From: Peptococcaceae bacterium | Lineage (GTDB): Bacteria > Bacillota > DSM-521 > Neomoorellales > Neomoorellaceae | NCBI GenBank assembly: GCA_003509545.1 | Contig: DOLC01000107.1 | Location: forward strand, 1-8,745 | Direction of reading: 5' to 3' | Length of the DNA: 8,745 bases | In this document: positions 1 through 6,557 of the stretch, piece after piece | Layout: the number at the start of each line of letters is the position of its first letter | How positions within the stretch are numbered: position 1 is the stretch's first letter | Notes under the pieces: generated by a model | Seen by the model: the letters and a program-made list of their open reading frames with translations, nothing else | The model's database searches: none | What the model was told of the DNA's origin: nothing | Made by a program: the position numbers and the translations under genes

Positions 1-258
1 ATCCCCAGTCTTGATCCCGGCCTGCTTGGCTTTCGCTCGCAAAGGCCTCCCTCGCGGGCAGGACTTTTGCTTGGCTTAAAGGCTTAAGGCAGGCTTCCCG
101 GCAGAATTTAAGCATCCTGCCTCAGTTGCCGGCCGCAAGGATACATGCCCTCGGGCCAAGCTTCAAGCCTTTCGCCAAGCTTAAAGCCTGGGCTAGCCGC
201 GAAAGCTTGCTCGCTCGCTTCCAAGCCCAAGCAGGCCTGCTCTGCAAAAAGTGGGGAT
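1..258. repeat. Large imperfect inverted repeat, gene-free, downstream of the M1 peptidase gene
   Basis: No convincing gene is present here. The left end (ATCCCCAGTCTT) and the reverse complement of the right end (ATCCCCACTTTT) begin alike. Further in, both arms carry GGCCTGCTTGG followed by a CTT-rich and GCTCGC/GCGAGC-rich stretch, then GCTTGGCTTAAAGGCTT against GCTTGGCGAAAGGCTT. The arms are about 100 bases with many mismatches and small gaps around a centre near 130. Inside are a perfect 12-base palindrome AGCAGGCCTGCT (231-242) and a direct repeat, CCAAGCTTCAAGCCT (156-170) and CCAAGCTTAAAGCCT (175-189). The right edge lies 9 bases from the preceding stop codon. It could be a MITE-like non-autonomous element, a structured RNA or a long transcription-ending hairpin. 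The left edge coincides with the window edge, so its true extent is unknown. Confidence 0.5.
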
Positions 259-266
259 AACTCAGG

Positions 267-1844
267 CTAATGGAAGTCCCGGTAAAACTCGAGTACCTGT
301 TGTAATGCCTGAACTTCCACCCTTTCAAAGCGGTAATACTCCTGGATGTGCCGCAAGGCCTGTGCCAGGGCTTCCCTGCCCATCCTTTCCTCCCAACCCA
401 GCCAGTAGAGAACCCCCTGGCGGTACACCTGACGGCGGTAATCCTCTTCCGACGCAAAGGCCGTCAAGGGTATCTCCCCAAGTTCCACTTCCCTGCCCCC
501 GGCGGAGGCGATCTCCTCCCTGCGCTTGCGGTAATAAACGGGGTCGGCGGAACTGTAGTAGAGCAAGGTACTGTATTCCGCCAGCCCTTCGTCGATCCAG
601 GCCGCCCGGATGCTGTCGTTCCCCACCAGGTTATACCACCACTGGTGGGCCACTTCGTGGACGACCACCGGCGGGCTGTATCCTTTTAGGGTGCTCAAAA
701 AGATCAACCCGGGATACTCCATTCCCGAAAGCCCCTCCAAGGGAACCTCTACTAAGTGAAGGTAGGAGTAGGGATAGGTACCCCAGTACTCCTGAAAGTA
801 ATTCAAGGCCTGAACCGCGGTATCCAGGATCTCGGGGGACGGCCGGTGCCGGGCCGCCAGCACCACTTCTACCAGACCTGCACGGCGGACGGCGAAATGC
901 CACCCGTCCGCGGCGACAAAGGCGAACTCCCTGAGGGGGTGTTCGCTGTTGAAGGACCACCCCGTCCAACCCTTCCCCTGGGTGCGGCCGGTAAGCCGGC
1001 CGCTGGCCACTACTACCAAATCGGAAGGCGCCCGTAGATCCACCCGGTAGTAGGCGGCGTCGGCAAAATAAGGCTCGCCAAAGGCGACTCCTTCCGCCAT
1101 TCCCTGCCAGGCTCCCCCCTGCTGGGGCGCCAAAAGGGGATACCACCCGGCAGCCATGGTAACCCCGTCGAAGATCCCCAGCCGGGCCGCCCTTACTGGT
1201 AGCCGGGTGGAAAAATCCATTTCTACTACTATAGTTTGTCTGGAAAGGAGGGGCCGGGGGAGGGGCACCACCAGCCTGGTGCCCTGAACCGTAAAGGCCG
1301 CCTCTCCTTGATTTATCATCACCCGGTGCACGGCCAGGGAATTGGACGCCCCGGCCATGCCGTTGGCCGGGAGATTGAATTGAAGCTCGGATAAGGGGTA
1401 CAGATAGGGGTTCTGGTAGGCCAGGAAGAGCTTGCCCTCCAGGAGCCTTCTGGCAGGGTCCAGCCTGGCCTGGATGCTATACACGGGATAAAGGCGATAT
1501 TTCAGCCGGTCCGAGCCTTTTCCTTCGGGGAGGGGAACCTTCGGCGGCCCGGGAGCAGTAGCCGCAAAGGCGGTATGCCGGGCTTTCAGGGCGGCAGCCA
1601 GGGCGACATACTTCGCCGCAGGAGATCCGTCCTGCCCCTGCCCGGCCGGCGAAAGATGGACGGCCGGGATTAGGATTTCCCCGCCTATTTTTACGGGGGG
1701 CGGGTCCAGCACCACCCGGTCGTAGTTCACTAGCTTCGAAGCCTCTCCCGGGGTGGGGGAACGTAGGACGCTTTGAAGTCCGCAGGACCAAAAGGCCAGG
1801 AAGAGCCCCGGTAAGACGACAAAAAGAAGCTTTTTCCTTTTCAT
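267..1844 (-). CDS. Exported M1-family zinc metallopeptidase (aminopeptidase-like)
   Basis: A 525-residue protein of the M1 (gluzincin) peptidase family, whose known members remove N-terminal residues from peptides using one zinc ion. Counting from the chosen ATG, the zinc motif HEVAH is at 396-400, with the third ligand Glu at 419, exactly 18 residues after the second His. The exopeptidase-site loop reads GMEYPG (374-379), replacing the textbook GAMEN as in many bacterial M1 proteins. The likely catalytic Tyr is in VYRQG near 474. The N-terminus (MKRKKLLFVVLPGLFLAF) is a signal peptide. A Cys follows at FWSC, so a lipoprotein is possible, but the lipobox is poor. A GTG 24 bases upstream is in frame, but the ATG has GGGAG eight bases before it and starts directly at the signal peptide. 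The protein is shorter than classical 850-residue aminopeptidase N and lacks its large C-terminal helical domain. It lies downstream of htrA on the same strand with no clear promoter of its own, so it may be read from the htrA transcript. The substrate is unknown. Confidence 0.9.
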   Translation of the reverse strand: MKRKKLLFVVLPGLFLAFWSCGLQSVLRSPTPGEASKLVNYDRVVLDPPPVKIGGEILIPAVHLSPAGQGQDGSPAAKYVALAAALKARHTAFAATAPGPPKVPLPEGKGSDRLKYRLYPVYSIQARLDPARRLLEGKLFLAYQNPYLYPLSELQFNLPANGMAGASNSLAVHRVMINQGEAAFTVQGTRLVVPLPRPLLSRQTIVVEMDFSTRLPVRAARLGIFDGVTMAAGWYPLLAPQQGGAWQGMAEGVAFGEPYFADAAYYRVDLRAPSDLVVVASGRLTGRTQGKGWTGWSFNSEHPLREFAFVAADGWHFAVRRAGLVEVVLAARHRPSPEILDTAVQALNYFQEYWGTYPYSYLHLVEVPLEGLSGMEYPGLIFLSTLKGYSPPVVVHEVAHQWWYNLVGNDSIRAAWIDEGLAEYSTLLYYSSADPVYYRKRREEIASAGGREVELGEIPLTAFASEEDYRRQVYRQGVLYWLGWEERMGREALAQALRHIQEYYRFERVEVQALQQVLEFYRDFH

Positions 1845-2004
1845 GCAACTTCTCCCTTGGAGGTGCACTTCCAGTTAATTCGACAAAACCGGAGCCCTTT
1901 CCTGCTTTTTTCCTCTTCAGGGGATGAAGGTTTTTTCGGTTAGCCAGCGGGACACCGTAAAGGAGAGAAAGACCGTAGAAGAAATGCCCAATGGCGGGAC
2001 AGGC

Positions 2005-2020
2005 CGGGCCGGTCGGCCCG
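2005..2020. other. Perfect GC hairpin in the htrA-M1 gap
   Basis: CGGGCC, a GGTC loop, then GGCCCG form a perfect 6-bp stem. It lies between htrA and the M1 gene, in the 254-base gap that otherwise holds no gene I can support. No T-run follows on either strand, so it is not a standard intrinsic terminator by itself. It may affect readthrough or message decay. Confidence 0.4.
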
Positions 2021-2050
2021 CGCGAGGGGCGGGAAAGAGGGGCCATGGTA

Positions 2051-2084
2051 GCAGGAGGGGGCCCCCGGAAAGGGCCCCTCCTGC
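2051..2084 (-). terminator. Strong GC-rich hairpin just after htrA, without a U-tract
   Basis: The left arm GCAGGAGGGGGCCC and right arm GGGCCCCTCCTGC form a 13-bp stem with one bulged G and a 7-base loop. It begins 15 bases after the htrA stop on the minus strand. The position fits a transcription end or a 3' stabilising hairpin for htrA. The bases that follow on the minus strand (TACCATGGCC) contain no T-run, so efficient intrinsic termination is doubtful and partial readthrough into the M1 peptidase gene is plausible. Confidence 0.45.
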
Positions 2085-2098
2085 CCTACACCGACTGT

Positions 2099-3262
2099 TT
2101 ACCAGGTCGAGGGCTTTTCGGCCAGGGTCACGGTGACATTTACGCGGCCTCCCCGGCGAAAGACCACCAGCTGGAGGGACTGGCCGATCTGTTTCTGCTG
2201 GATGAGTTTGACCAGCTCACTGGCCGAATTGACGGCCCGGCCGTCCACCTGGAGGATGACGTCCCCCGCACGGAGGCCGGCCTTGGCCGCGGGGCCGCCC
2301 GAGACAACTTCCCTAACCAACACTCCCTGGACGTTAGTTAGGCCCAGGTAAGCGGCGATGTCGGGGGTCATATCCTGCAAAAGGACGCCCAGCCACGGCC
2401 GGCTGATCCTGCCCTTGGTCATGAGATCGTGAAGGACCGGCTGGACGGTGGTGCTGGGGATGGCGAAGCCTACGCCCTGGGCGTCGATCTTAACGGCAGT
2501 ATTGATGCCGATGACTTCCCCCCGCAGGTTCAGCAGAGGCCCGCCGCTGTTACCGGGATTAATGGAGGCGTCGGTCTGGAGAAGATTCTCATAGTGGCGG
2601 TCCTGGGTGTCTACGGGGCGGCCCTTGGCGCTGAGCACGCCCACGGTAACGGTATGGTCCAGGCCGTAGGGGTTCCCGATGGCTATAACCCACTCCCCTA
2701 CCCGCGCCTGGTCGGCATCTCCCAATTTGAGATAGGGCAGGGGCTTGCCCACATCTACCTTAAGTACGGCCAGGTCCAAATCCCGGTCCGCCCCCACGAC
2801 TCTGGCCTTGAACCGCTGGTCGAAGCCGACAATGGTAACCTCCACTTCTTCGGCGCCCTCCACTACGTGCTCGTTGGTCAAAATATATCCGTCAGAAGAG
2901 ATGAGAAAGCCCGAACCCAGACCCTGCTGCCGGCGCCCGTAGGGTAGACCGAAGAACTGCCGGAAAAAGGGATCGTTGAAGGGGGCCTGTAAAGCGCCGC
3001 CGGTGGTATCGATCCTCACCACCGCCGGGCTGGCGGCCTCTACAATATTGGCAATGGTGTCGGGCCCGAGACCCGGGGGAAGGCTCCTGACGTCGGCCGG
3101 GGTAACGCTAACCTGCTGGGGGCTGTCTTCTTGCTGGGGCGGCAGGGCAAAGGCCCGGGACGCCCCTCCCAGGACGAAAAAGGCCGAGGTAACGGCTACT
3201 CCCGCCAGGAACACCAAGAGGAGCAGCCAGCCCACGCTCCGTCTGCTACCGCGGTCATACAT
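2099..3262 (-). CDS. htrA: HtrA/DegP-family serine protease, membrane-anchored with one PDZ domain
   Basis: A 387-residue trypsin-fold protease of the HtrA/DegP/DegS family, which degrades or refolds damaged envelope proteins outside the membrane. A basic start is followed by a hydrophobic span at about 11-31 (GWLLLLVFLAGVAVTSAFFV), which acts as an uncleaved anchor or signal. The protease domain holds the full triad: His132 in TNEHVV, Asp163 in DLAVLKV and Ser239 in GNSGGP. The oxyanion-loop context NPGNSGGPLLN is intact. A PDZ domain follows from about 289 (PWLGVLLQD) to 380, with the AGLRAGDVILQVDG core. The length and single PDZ match Gram-positive HtrA. The ATG is preceded by AAGGAGG with an 8-base gap. 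A sigma-A-like promoter sits about 80 bases upstream and shares its -35 with the divergent small gene. The M1 peptidase gene lies downstream on the same strand. The family is clear. Which paralogue (HtrA, HtrB, YyxA or DegP-like) cannot be told from sequence alone. Confidence 0.95.
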   Translation of the reverse strand: MYDRGSRRSVGWLLLLVFLAGVAVTSAFFVLGGASRAFALPPQQEDSPQQVSVTPADVRSLPPGLGPDTIANIVEAASPAVVRIDTTGGALQAPFNDPFFRQFFGLPYGRRQQGLGSGFLISSDGYILTNEHVVEGAEEVEVTIVGFDQRFKARVVGADRDLDLAVLKVDVGKPLPYLKLGDADQARVGEWVIAIGNPYGLDHTVTVGVLSAKGRPVDTQDRHYENLLQTDASINPGNSGGPLLNLRGEVIGINTAVKIDAQGVGFAIPSTTVQPVLHDLMTKGRISRPWLGVLLQDMTPDIAAYLGLTNVQGVLVREVVSGGPAAKAGLRAGDVILQVDGRAVNSASELVKLIQQKQIGQSLQLVVFRRGGRVNVTVTLAEKPSTW

Positions 3263-3348
3263 GGGTTTTCCCTCCTTAGCCTTCGGTTAGAATCTATCGT
3301 CCATTTTACTACGGCAAGGTAAAGAAAGTATTAAGAAGTCCTGAAATA

Positions 3349-3378
3349 ATTATAAGTTCCGGAGGAGCACCGTTGCAA
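3349..3378 (-). promoter_or_regulatory. Promoter of htrA (TTGCAA, 18 bp, TATAAT)
   Basis: On the minus strand, TTGCAA (3378-3373) is followed after 18 bp by a perfect TATAAT (3354-3349). This predicts transcription from about 3342 and a leader of about 80 bases before the htrA ATG. TTGCAA is its own reverse complement, and the same six bases serve as the -35 of the rightward promoter. The -10 is strong; the -35 matches TTGACA at four of six positions. Confidence 0.65.
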
Positions 3379-3401
3379 GGCCGTCCTGCCTCTGCTATAC
3401 T
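3373..3401 (+). promoter_or_regulatory. Promoter of the small membrane protein gene (TTGCAA, 17 bp, TATACT)
   Basis: TTGCAA (3373-3378) and TATACT (3396-3401) are separated by exactly 17 bp, the optimum for the main vegetative sigma factor. Transcription would begin near 3408, leaving a leader of about 14 bases that contains the GGGGGGAG ribosome site. The -35 is physically the same hexamer as that of the htrA promoter on the other strand, so two polymerases could not bind both promoters at once. Confidence 0.7.
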
Positions 3402-3421
3402 GACCCTCGAGGGGGGAGAGT

Positions 3422-3559
3422 ATGAAAAGGGTGCGCCTCGTTCTCTTCTTAATCTTCTGGCTCATCCTGGGGCTAGCGGTGACCGCTATCAACAGCCACG
3501 GCCACGACACCGCGGGAGGAGATCACCAACCGGCAGCCGCCGAAGTAAGCCGGCATTGA
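3422..3559 (+). CDS. Small single-span membrane protein, 45 residues, unknown function
   Basis: I do not recognise this gene. It encodes 45 residues: a basic start (MKRVR), one hydrophobic span (about 6-23, LVLFLIFWLILGLAV core), then a polar tail with five His (SHGHD, GDHQ and a final RH). The topology suggests either an N-in, C-out anchored peptide or a secretion signal with a short mature tail. Support for it being real is that the ATG is preceded by a purine-rich GGGGGGAG site and, upstream of that, by a well-spaced promoter. It is transcribed away from htrA and towards cinA, 78 bases before the cinA start, with only a weak AAGGCC/GGCCTT hairpin between. The two may therefore form one transcript. 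The His-rich tail could bind metal, which is speculation. Being divergent from an envelope protease with a shared promoter hints at a link to envelope stress, also inference. Confidence 0.6.
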   Translation: MKRVRLVLFLIFWLILGLAVTAINSHGHDTAGGDHQPAAAEVSRH

Positions 3560-3637
3560 TACAAGGCCGTAAAACCCTCCCGTAAAGGCCTTCTTATGAC
3601 GCGATACGCCCATTCCTTTAAGGAAAGGTGGACTCCC

Positions 3638-4930
3638 TTGCTGGCCGAAGCCATCTTTACGGGCACCGAACTCCTCCTGGGGCAGGTGGTAAACACCAAT
3701 GCAGCCTTCCTGGGAGAACAACTGGCCGCCGCGGGCATCAACCTCTTCCGCCAGGTGATGGTGGGAGATAATCTGGAGCGCATTAAGCAGGCCATCCTGG
3801 AAGCAAAGGAACGGGCGGATCTGGTGATCATCGGTGGCGGCATGGGTCCCACCGAAGACGACCTGACGCGGGAGGCCCTGGCCTCCGCCCTGGGCCTTCC
3901 CCTGGAGGAAGACCCCGAGGCCCGGGAACACATCCTCGGCTTCTTCGCCGCCCGCAACCGTCCCATGCCCCGGCAAAACTTAAAGCAAGCCCTCTTTCCC
4001 CGGGGGGCCCGGCCCCTACCTAATCCCCTGGGGACGGCCCCCGGAATTTTCCTTTCCCACCAGGGTAAGCTCTACGCCTGCTTACCAGGACCGCCGGCAG
4101 AATTTCAGCCCATGCTTACCCAGGAGCTCTTGCCCTTATTGAACAGCTACCGCCGGCAACAGGAGGTTATCTTTTCCCGGGTCCTGAAGGTAACCGGGAT
4201 GGGAGAGTCGGCCGTCGAAGAGAGGGTGCGCGACCTATTGGCCGGCACCAATCCCACCCTGGCCCCTCTGGCCAAAACCGGAGAGGTACACCTCCGGTTA
4301 ACGGCCCGGGCCCCTGACACCGCTGCTGCCCTGGCCGTCATAGAGCCCGTGGACAGGGAAATACGCCGGCGCCTGCAGGATTACGTCTACGGCGCCGATG
4401 AAGAAACCCTGGAAGAGGTAATAGGCCGTCTCTTGGCCGCCATGGGGTGGACCCTGGCCACGGCCGAATCCTGCACCGGAGGCCTGCTGGCCCACCGCAT
4501 TACCAACGTACCCGGCAGCTCCGCCTACTTCCGCCAGGGTTTGGTGGCCTACGCCAACGAAGCCAAAATACGGCTCCTGGGGGTACCTCCAGAGGTGCTG
4601 GACCGTCAGGGGGCGGTGAGTGATGAAGTGGCCGCGGCCATGGCCGCGGGGGTGAGGCGGCTGTCGGGCACCGAGGTGGGGGTAGGAATTACCGGCATTG
4701 CGGGCCCCGGCGGCAGTACACCTTCGAAGCCGGTGGGGTTGGTATACATAGCGGTAGATTTACAGGGTGATATCCAGGTGCGCCGGGAGCTGTTCCAAGG
4801 GGGACGCCAGGAGGTCAAAGGGCGGGCCACCAACAGCGCCCTGGACCTGCTGTGGCGAAGGCTAAGGATAAAAGCCCGGGAAGAAGGGTCGAAAAACCCC
4901 TCCTCCCCGTGGTGCGGGCCGAGGAGTTGA
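3638..4930 (+). CDS. cinA: CinA: competence/damage-inducible protein with NMN deamidase domain
   Basis: A two-domain CinA of 430 residues from the chosen TTG. The N-terminal molybdopterin-binding-like (COG1058) domain has GTELLLGQVVNTN at 9-21 and the GGMGPTEDDLT signature at 67-77 (usually GGLGPTEDDLT). This domain in CinA proteins is linked to ADP-ribose/pyridine nucleotide hydrolysis. The C-terminal PncC-type domain has ESCTGGLLA from 277 and GITGIAGPGGST near 350-361. In known members it deamidates nicotinamide mononucleotide for NAD recycling. An ATG at 3596 is in frame, but it would add 14 residues the family lacks and has no good ribosome site. TTG at 3638 has AAAGGTGG six bases before it and begins right at the first beta strand (LAEAIFTGTELL). 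The last about 20 residues (from KAREEG) run past the normal family end and overlap the downstream hydrolase remnant. It is probably co-transcribed from the 3373 promoter. In many bacteria cinA sits near recA, which is not seen here. Confidence 0.92.
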   Translation: MLAEAIFTGTELLLGQVVNTNAAFLGEQLAAAGINLFRQVMVGDNLERIKQAILEAKERADLVIIGGGMGPTEDDLTREALASALGLPLEEDPEAREHILGFFAARNRPMPRQNLKQALFPRGARPLPNPLGTAPGIFLSHQGKLYACLPGPPAEFQPMLTQELLPLLNSYRRQQEVIFSRVLKVTGMGESAVEERVRDLLAGTNPTLAPLAKTGEVHLRLTARAPDTAAALAVIEPVDREIRRRLQDYVYGADEETLEEVIGRLLAAMGWTLATAESCTGGLLAHRITNVPGSSAYFRQGLVAYANEAKIRLLGVPPEVLDRQGAVSDEVAAAMAAGVRRLSGTEVGVGITGIAGPGGSTPSKPVGLVYIAVDLQGDIQVRRELFQGGRQEVKGRATNSALDLLWRRLRIKAREEGSKNPSSPWCGPRS

Positions 4931-5167
4931 ACCTGATAGCCCGGCTGGTAGCCGCCGAAGCCAAGGAAGAGCCCTACGACGGCAAGGTGGCCGTTGCCGC
5001 CGTGGTCTTAAACCGCACGCGCCATCCCGACTTCCCCTCCACCATACCCGGGGTGATTTTCGAGCCGTGGGCCTTTGAAAGCGTGATGAACCGCCACTTC
5101 TACCAGCCCCTGAATTTGGACGCGGCCCCAGATCACCGTCATCGGCCGTCATATTTTTGCTCTTTAA
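4852..5167 (+). pseudogene. SleB-type cell-wall/spore-cortex hydrolase, internal deletion
   Basis: The stretch from about 4921 encodes the first half of a SleB (Hydrolase_2) domain: LIARLVAAEAKEEPYDGK with the expected catalytic Glu in AEA, then VAVAAVVLNRTRHPDFP, GVIFEPWAFESVMN and YQPLN. After NLDAA (about 5126) the reading frame changes. The next codons in another frame give PQITVIGRHIFAL and a stop at 5165-5167, which is the normal C-terminus of this family. The intervening segment of about 35-40 residues, including the expected GWDPTGGALYY region, is absent. A frame-changing deletion has therefore joined the two parts. Without frame correction the original frame runs on to 5295 in unrelated sequence. 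Intact members hydrolyse peptidoglycan (lytic transglycosylase) during spore germination or wall turnover. The start is uncertain: GTG 4852 overlaps cinA by 79 bases and has no ribosome site. It overlaps the end of the convergent yigZ-like gene. Confidence 0.72.
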
Positions 5168-5759
5168 CCGTAGCCAGTCCGGCCACCTTCTGGAGGAAAA
5201 GGTCGGCTGCGGAAACCGGGATTTCCGCCTGCAGCTGGGCTTCCAGGGGGCCGTACTCGGTACTTACCGTTCGTCCCCCGCAGGAATTCAAGTGATAGAG
5301 CACCCTCTCCAGGACGGCGTAGGAACAACTCAGGACCACCGGCCGCGTAACCACCTTTTCTAGCCGCCCGGCTTCCTCCAGGACCCGCCGGGCCGTTTCG
5401 CCGTAGGCCTCGATCAGGCCGCGCACCCCCAACTTCTTGCCGCCGAAGTAGCGGGTAACTACCACGACCACATTGGTCAGGCCCAGGCGGGAGATGGCAC
5501 CCAAAATGGGGCGCCCTGCCGTACCGGAGGGCTCCCCGGCATCGCTGTAGTACGTTACTTCCCGGGGCGGCAGGCCCAGGCGGTAGGCAAAGCAGTTGTG
5601 GGTGGCTACCCGGTGGAGCTTCTGGCGCTCCGCGATAAACTCCGCAGCTTCGGCTTCCGTAGCTACTTCTTTAGCGCAGCCTATGAATACCGAGCGCTGG
5701 AACCTAAGCTCCACTTCGGCCTGTCCGGCTATGGTGGTAAAGGTATCCCTCCCCTGCAT
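5139..5759 (-). CDS. yigZ: YigZ/IMPACT-family protein (UPF0029)
   Basis: A 206-residue member of the YigZ/IMPACT (UPF0029) family. The signature is SDAGEPSGTAG at 72-82 (usually SDDGEPSGTAG) followed by VTRYFGGKKLG at 101-111 and the GLIEAYG helix, with the ferredoxin-like C-terminal domain after about 140. The eukaryotic relative IMPACT regulates Gcn2. The bacterial role is not settled, though nucleotide or RNA binding has been suggested. The ATG is only four bases beyond the stop of the metallo-hydrolase gene and lacks a good ribosome site, so its translation is probably coupled to that gene. Its 3' end (last residues VKEQKYDGR) runs into the hydrolase remnant on the opposite strand and overlaps it by 29 bases. 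This tail may therefore be recent or poorly conserved. Confidence 0.9.
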   Translation of the reverse strand: MQGRDTFTTIAGQAEVELRFQRSVFIGCAKEVATEAEAAEFIAERQKLHRVATHNCFAYRLGLPPREVTYYSDAGEPSGTAGRPILGAISRLGLTNVVVVVTRYFGGKKLGVRGLIEAYGETARRVLEEAGRLEKVVTRPVVLSCSYAVLERVLYHLNSCGGRTVSTEYGPLEAQLQAEIPVSAADLFLQKVAGLATVKEQKYDGR

Positions 5760-5763
5760 GTCT

Positions 5764-6450
5764 TTACAGGCGGAAGGTACCCTCCCTCAAACTCAATACC
5801 CAGACCTCCGTCTCCGGCGGTAGGCCGGCTTTATCCACCTCCACTTCGCCGCGGCCCAGGTGACGGACGTTGGCACGGCCGGAGGTAAACTCATCCACTC
5901 CGGCAATGGGGAAGCCCCGCATACCGGCGGTCAGGTAGTGCATGGGCAGTACCAGCCGGGGTTGCAGGCTTTCTACTATTTGCCATGCCTCTCCCGCGTC
6001 AATGGTAAAGTAGCCACCCACGGGTACCATTAATATGTCCGGCCTGCCAATCTTGCGGCATTGCTCCTCGTCCAGGAGGTGACCCAGATCGCCTAGGTGG
6101 ACCAGGCGCAGGTCACCGATTTCCAAGACGAAAACGGCGTTCTTGCCCCGTTTCTCCCCCCGGACCTCGTCGTGGTAAGTAGGAACGGTGTAGGTGTGGA
6201 CGTCCTTAAGGGTTGCATCCACCTCATTCCACCCTTCCCCTTCTGCCGTTAACCCCCGCAGTACCACCGGGTCTCCTTTGACGCCCTGTAAGTAATTGTG
6301 ATCCCAGTGCTCGTGACTCACGGTTACCAGATCGGCCTCCACTTCCTGGGCCGCAGGTGAAACGTCGGGCCCGTAAGGGTCCGTAACCACCCGGACTCCT
6401 TGGGGAGTGACGAGATAAAAGCTCGCATGACCAAGCCAGCGTATCTTCAT
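5764..6450 (-). CDS. Metallo-beta-lactamase-fold metal-dependent hydrolase (UPF0173/UlaG-like)
   Basis: A 228-residue MBL-fold hydrolase. It begins at once with MKIRWLGHASF, typical of the UPF0173/UlaG-like group. The metal site is SHEHWDH at 45-51 (HxHxDH variant with His46, His48, Asp50 and His51), HLGDLGH at 118-124 with Asp121, and PMHY with His171. The TYHD motif at 91-94 and MVPVGGYFTI at 141-150 also fit the group. UlaG itself opens L-ascorbate-6-phosphate lactone, but most relatives have no known substrate, so only a general metal-dependent hydrolase call is safe. It is cytoplasmic, with no signal peptide. It is the first gene of a likely two-gene unit with yigZ. The upstream ribosome site (CAGGG) is weak. 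A TATAAT lies 84 bases before the ATG, but no good -35 is visible. Confidence 0.88.
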   Translation of the reverse strand: MKIRWLGHASFYLVTPQGVRVVTDPYGPDVSPAAQEVEADLVTVSHEHWDHNYLQGVKGDPVVLRGLTAEGEGWNEVDATLKDVHTYTVPTYHDEVRGEKRGKNAVFVLEIGDLRLVHLGDLGHLLDEEQCRKIGRPDILMVPVGGYFTIDAGEAWQIVESLQPRLVLPMHYLTAGMRGFPIAGVDEFTSGRANVRHLGRGEVEVDKAGLPPETEVWVLSLREGTFRL

Positions 6451-6533
6451 GGTTTACCCTGGTTCAAAAAACTTGACTGTTTCTATTTCCAGCCAAGCCG
6501 GCCCCCAGACCAGGCTTTCGCCTCCTTCCAGAT

Positions 6534-6557
6534 ATTATATTTGCCCCCCGAGGGGCA
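6534..6557 (-). promoter_or_regulatory. Possible -10 box with adjoining inverted repeat upstream of the MBL-fold gene
   Basis: On the minus strand a perfect TATAAT (6539-6534) stands 84 bases before the MBL-fold ATG. Directly upstream is an inverted repeat, TGCCCC with a CCGA centre and GGGGCA (6542-6557), filling the place of the promoter spacer. No hexamer resembling TTGACA lies 16-18 bp upstream. The repeat could be an operator for a regulator that also supplies activation, or it could belong to the end of the neighbouring insertion element. Confidence 0.35.

Noticed and set aside
156..189. CRISPR-like repeats in the left intergenic region
   Set aside because: Only two 15-base copies, one base apart in sequence, with a 4-base gap are present. 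There are no regular spacers and no cas genes in the window.
251..934. Long plus-strand open frame of 227 codons opposite the M1 peptidase gene
   Set aside because: It is very rich in Pro, Arg and Gly, has no recognisable motif and no ribosome site, and mirrors the GC-rich codons of a clear peptidase gene on the other strand.
1924..2341. Plus-strand open frames crossing the htrA-M1 gap
   Set aside because: Composition is low complexity, they overlap the 3' end of htrA, and no promoter, ribosome site or domain was seen.
2429..2947. Plus-strand open frame of 172 codons inside htrA
   Set aside because: It is antisense to the catalytic domain of HtrA, whose triad and PDZ domain are intact. The frame is a by-product of GC-rich third positions.
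3560..3637. Possible terminator between the small membrane gene and cinA (AAGGCC...GGCCTT)
   Set aside because: The stem is only six pairs with an 18-base loop and no real T-run follows. Readthrough into cinA seems more likely.
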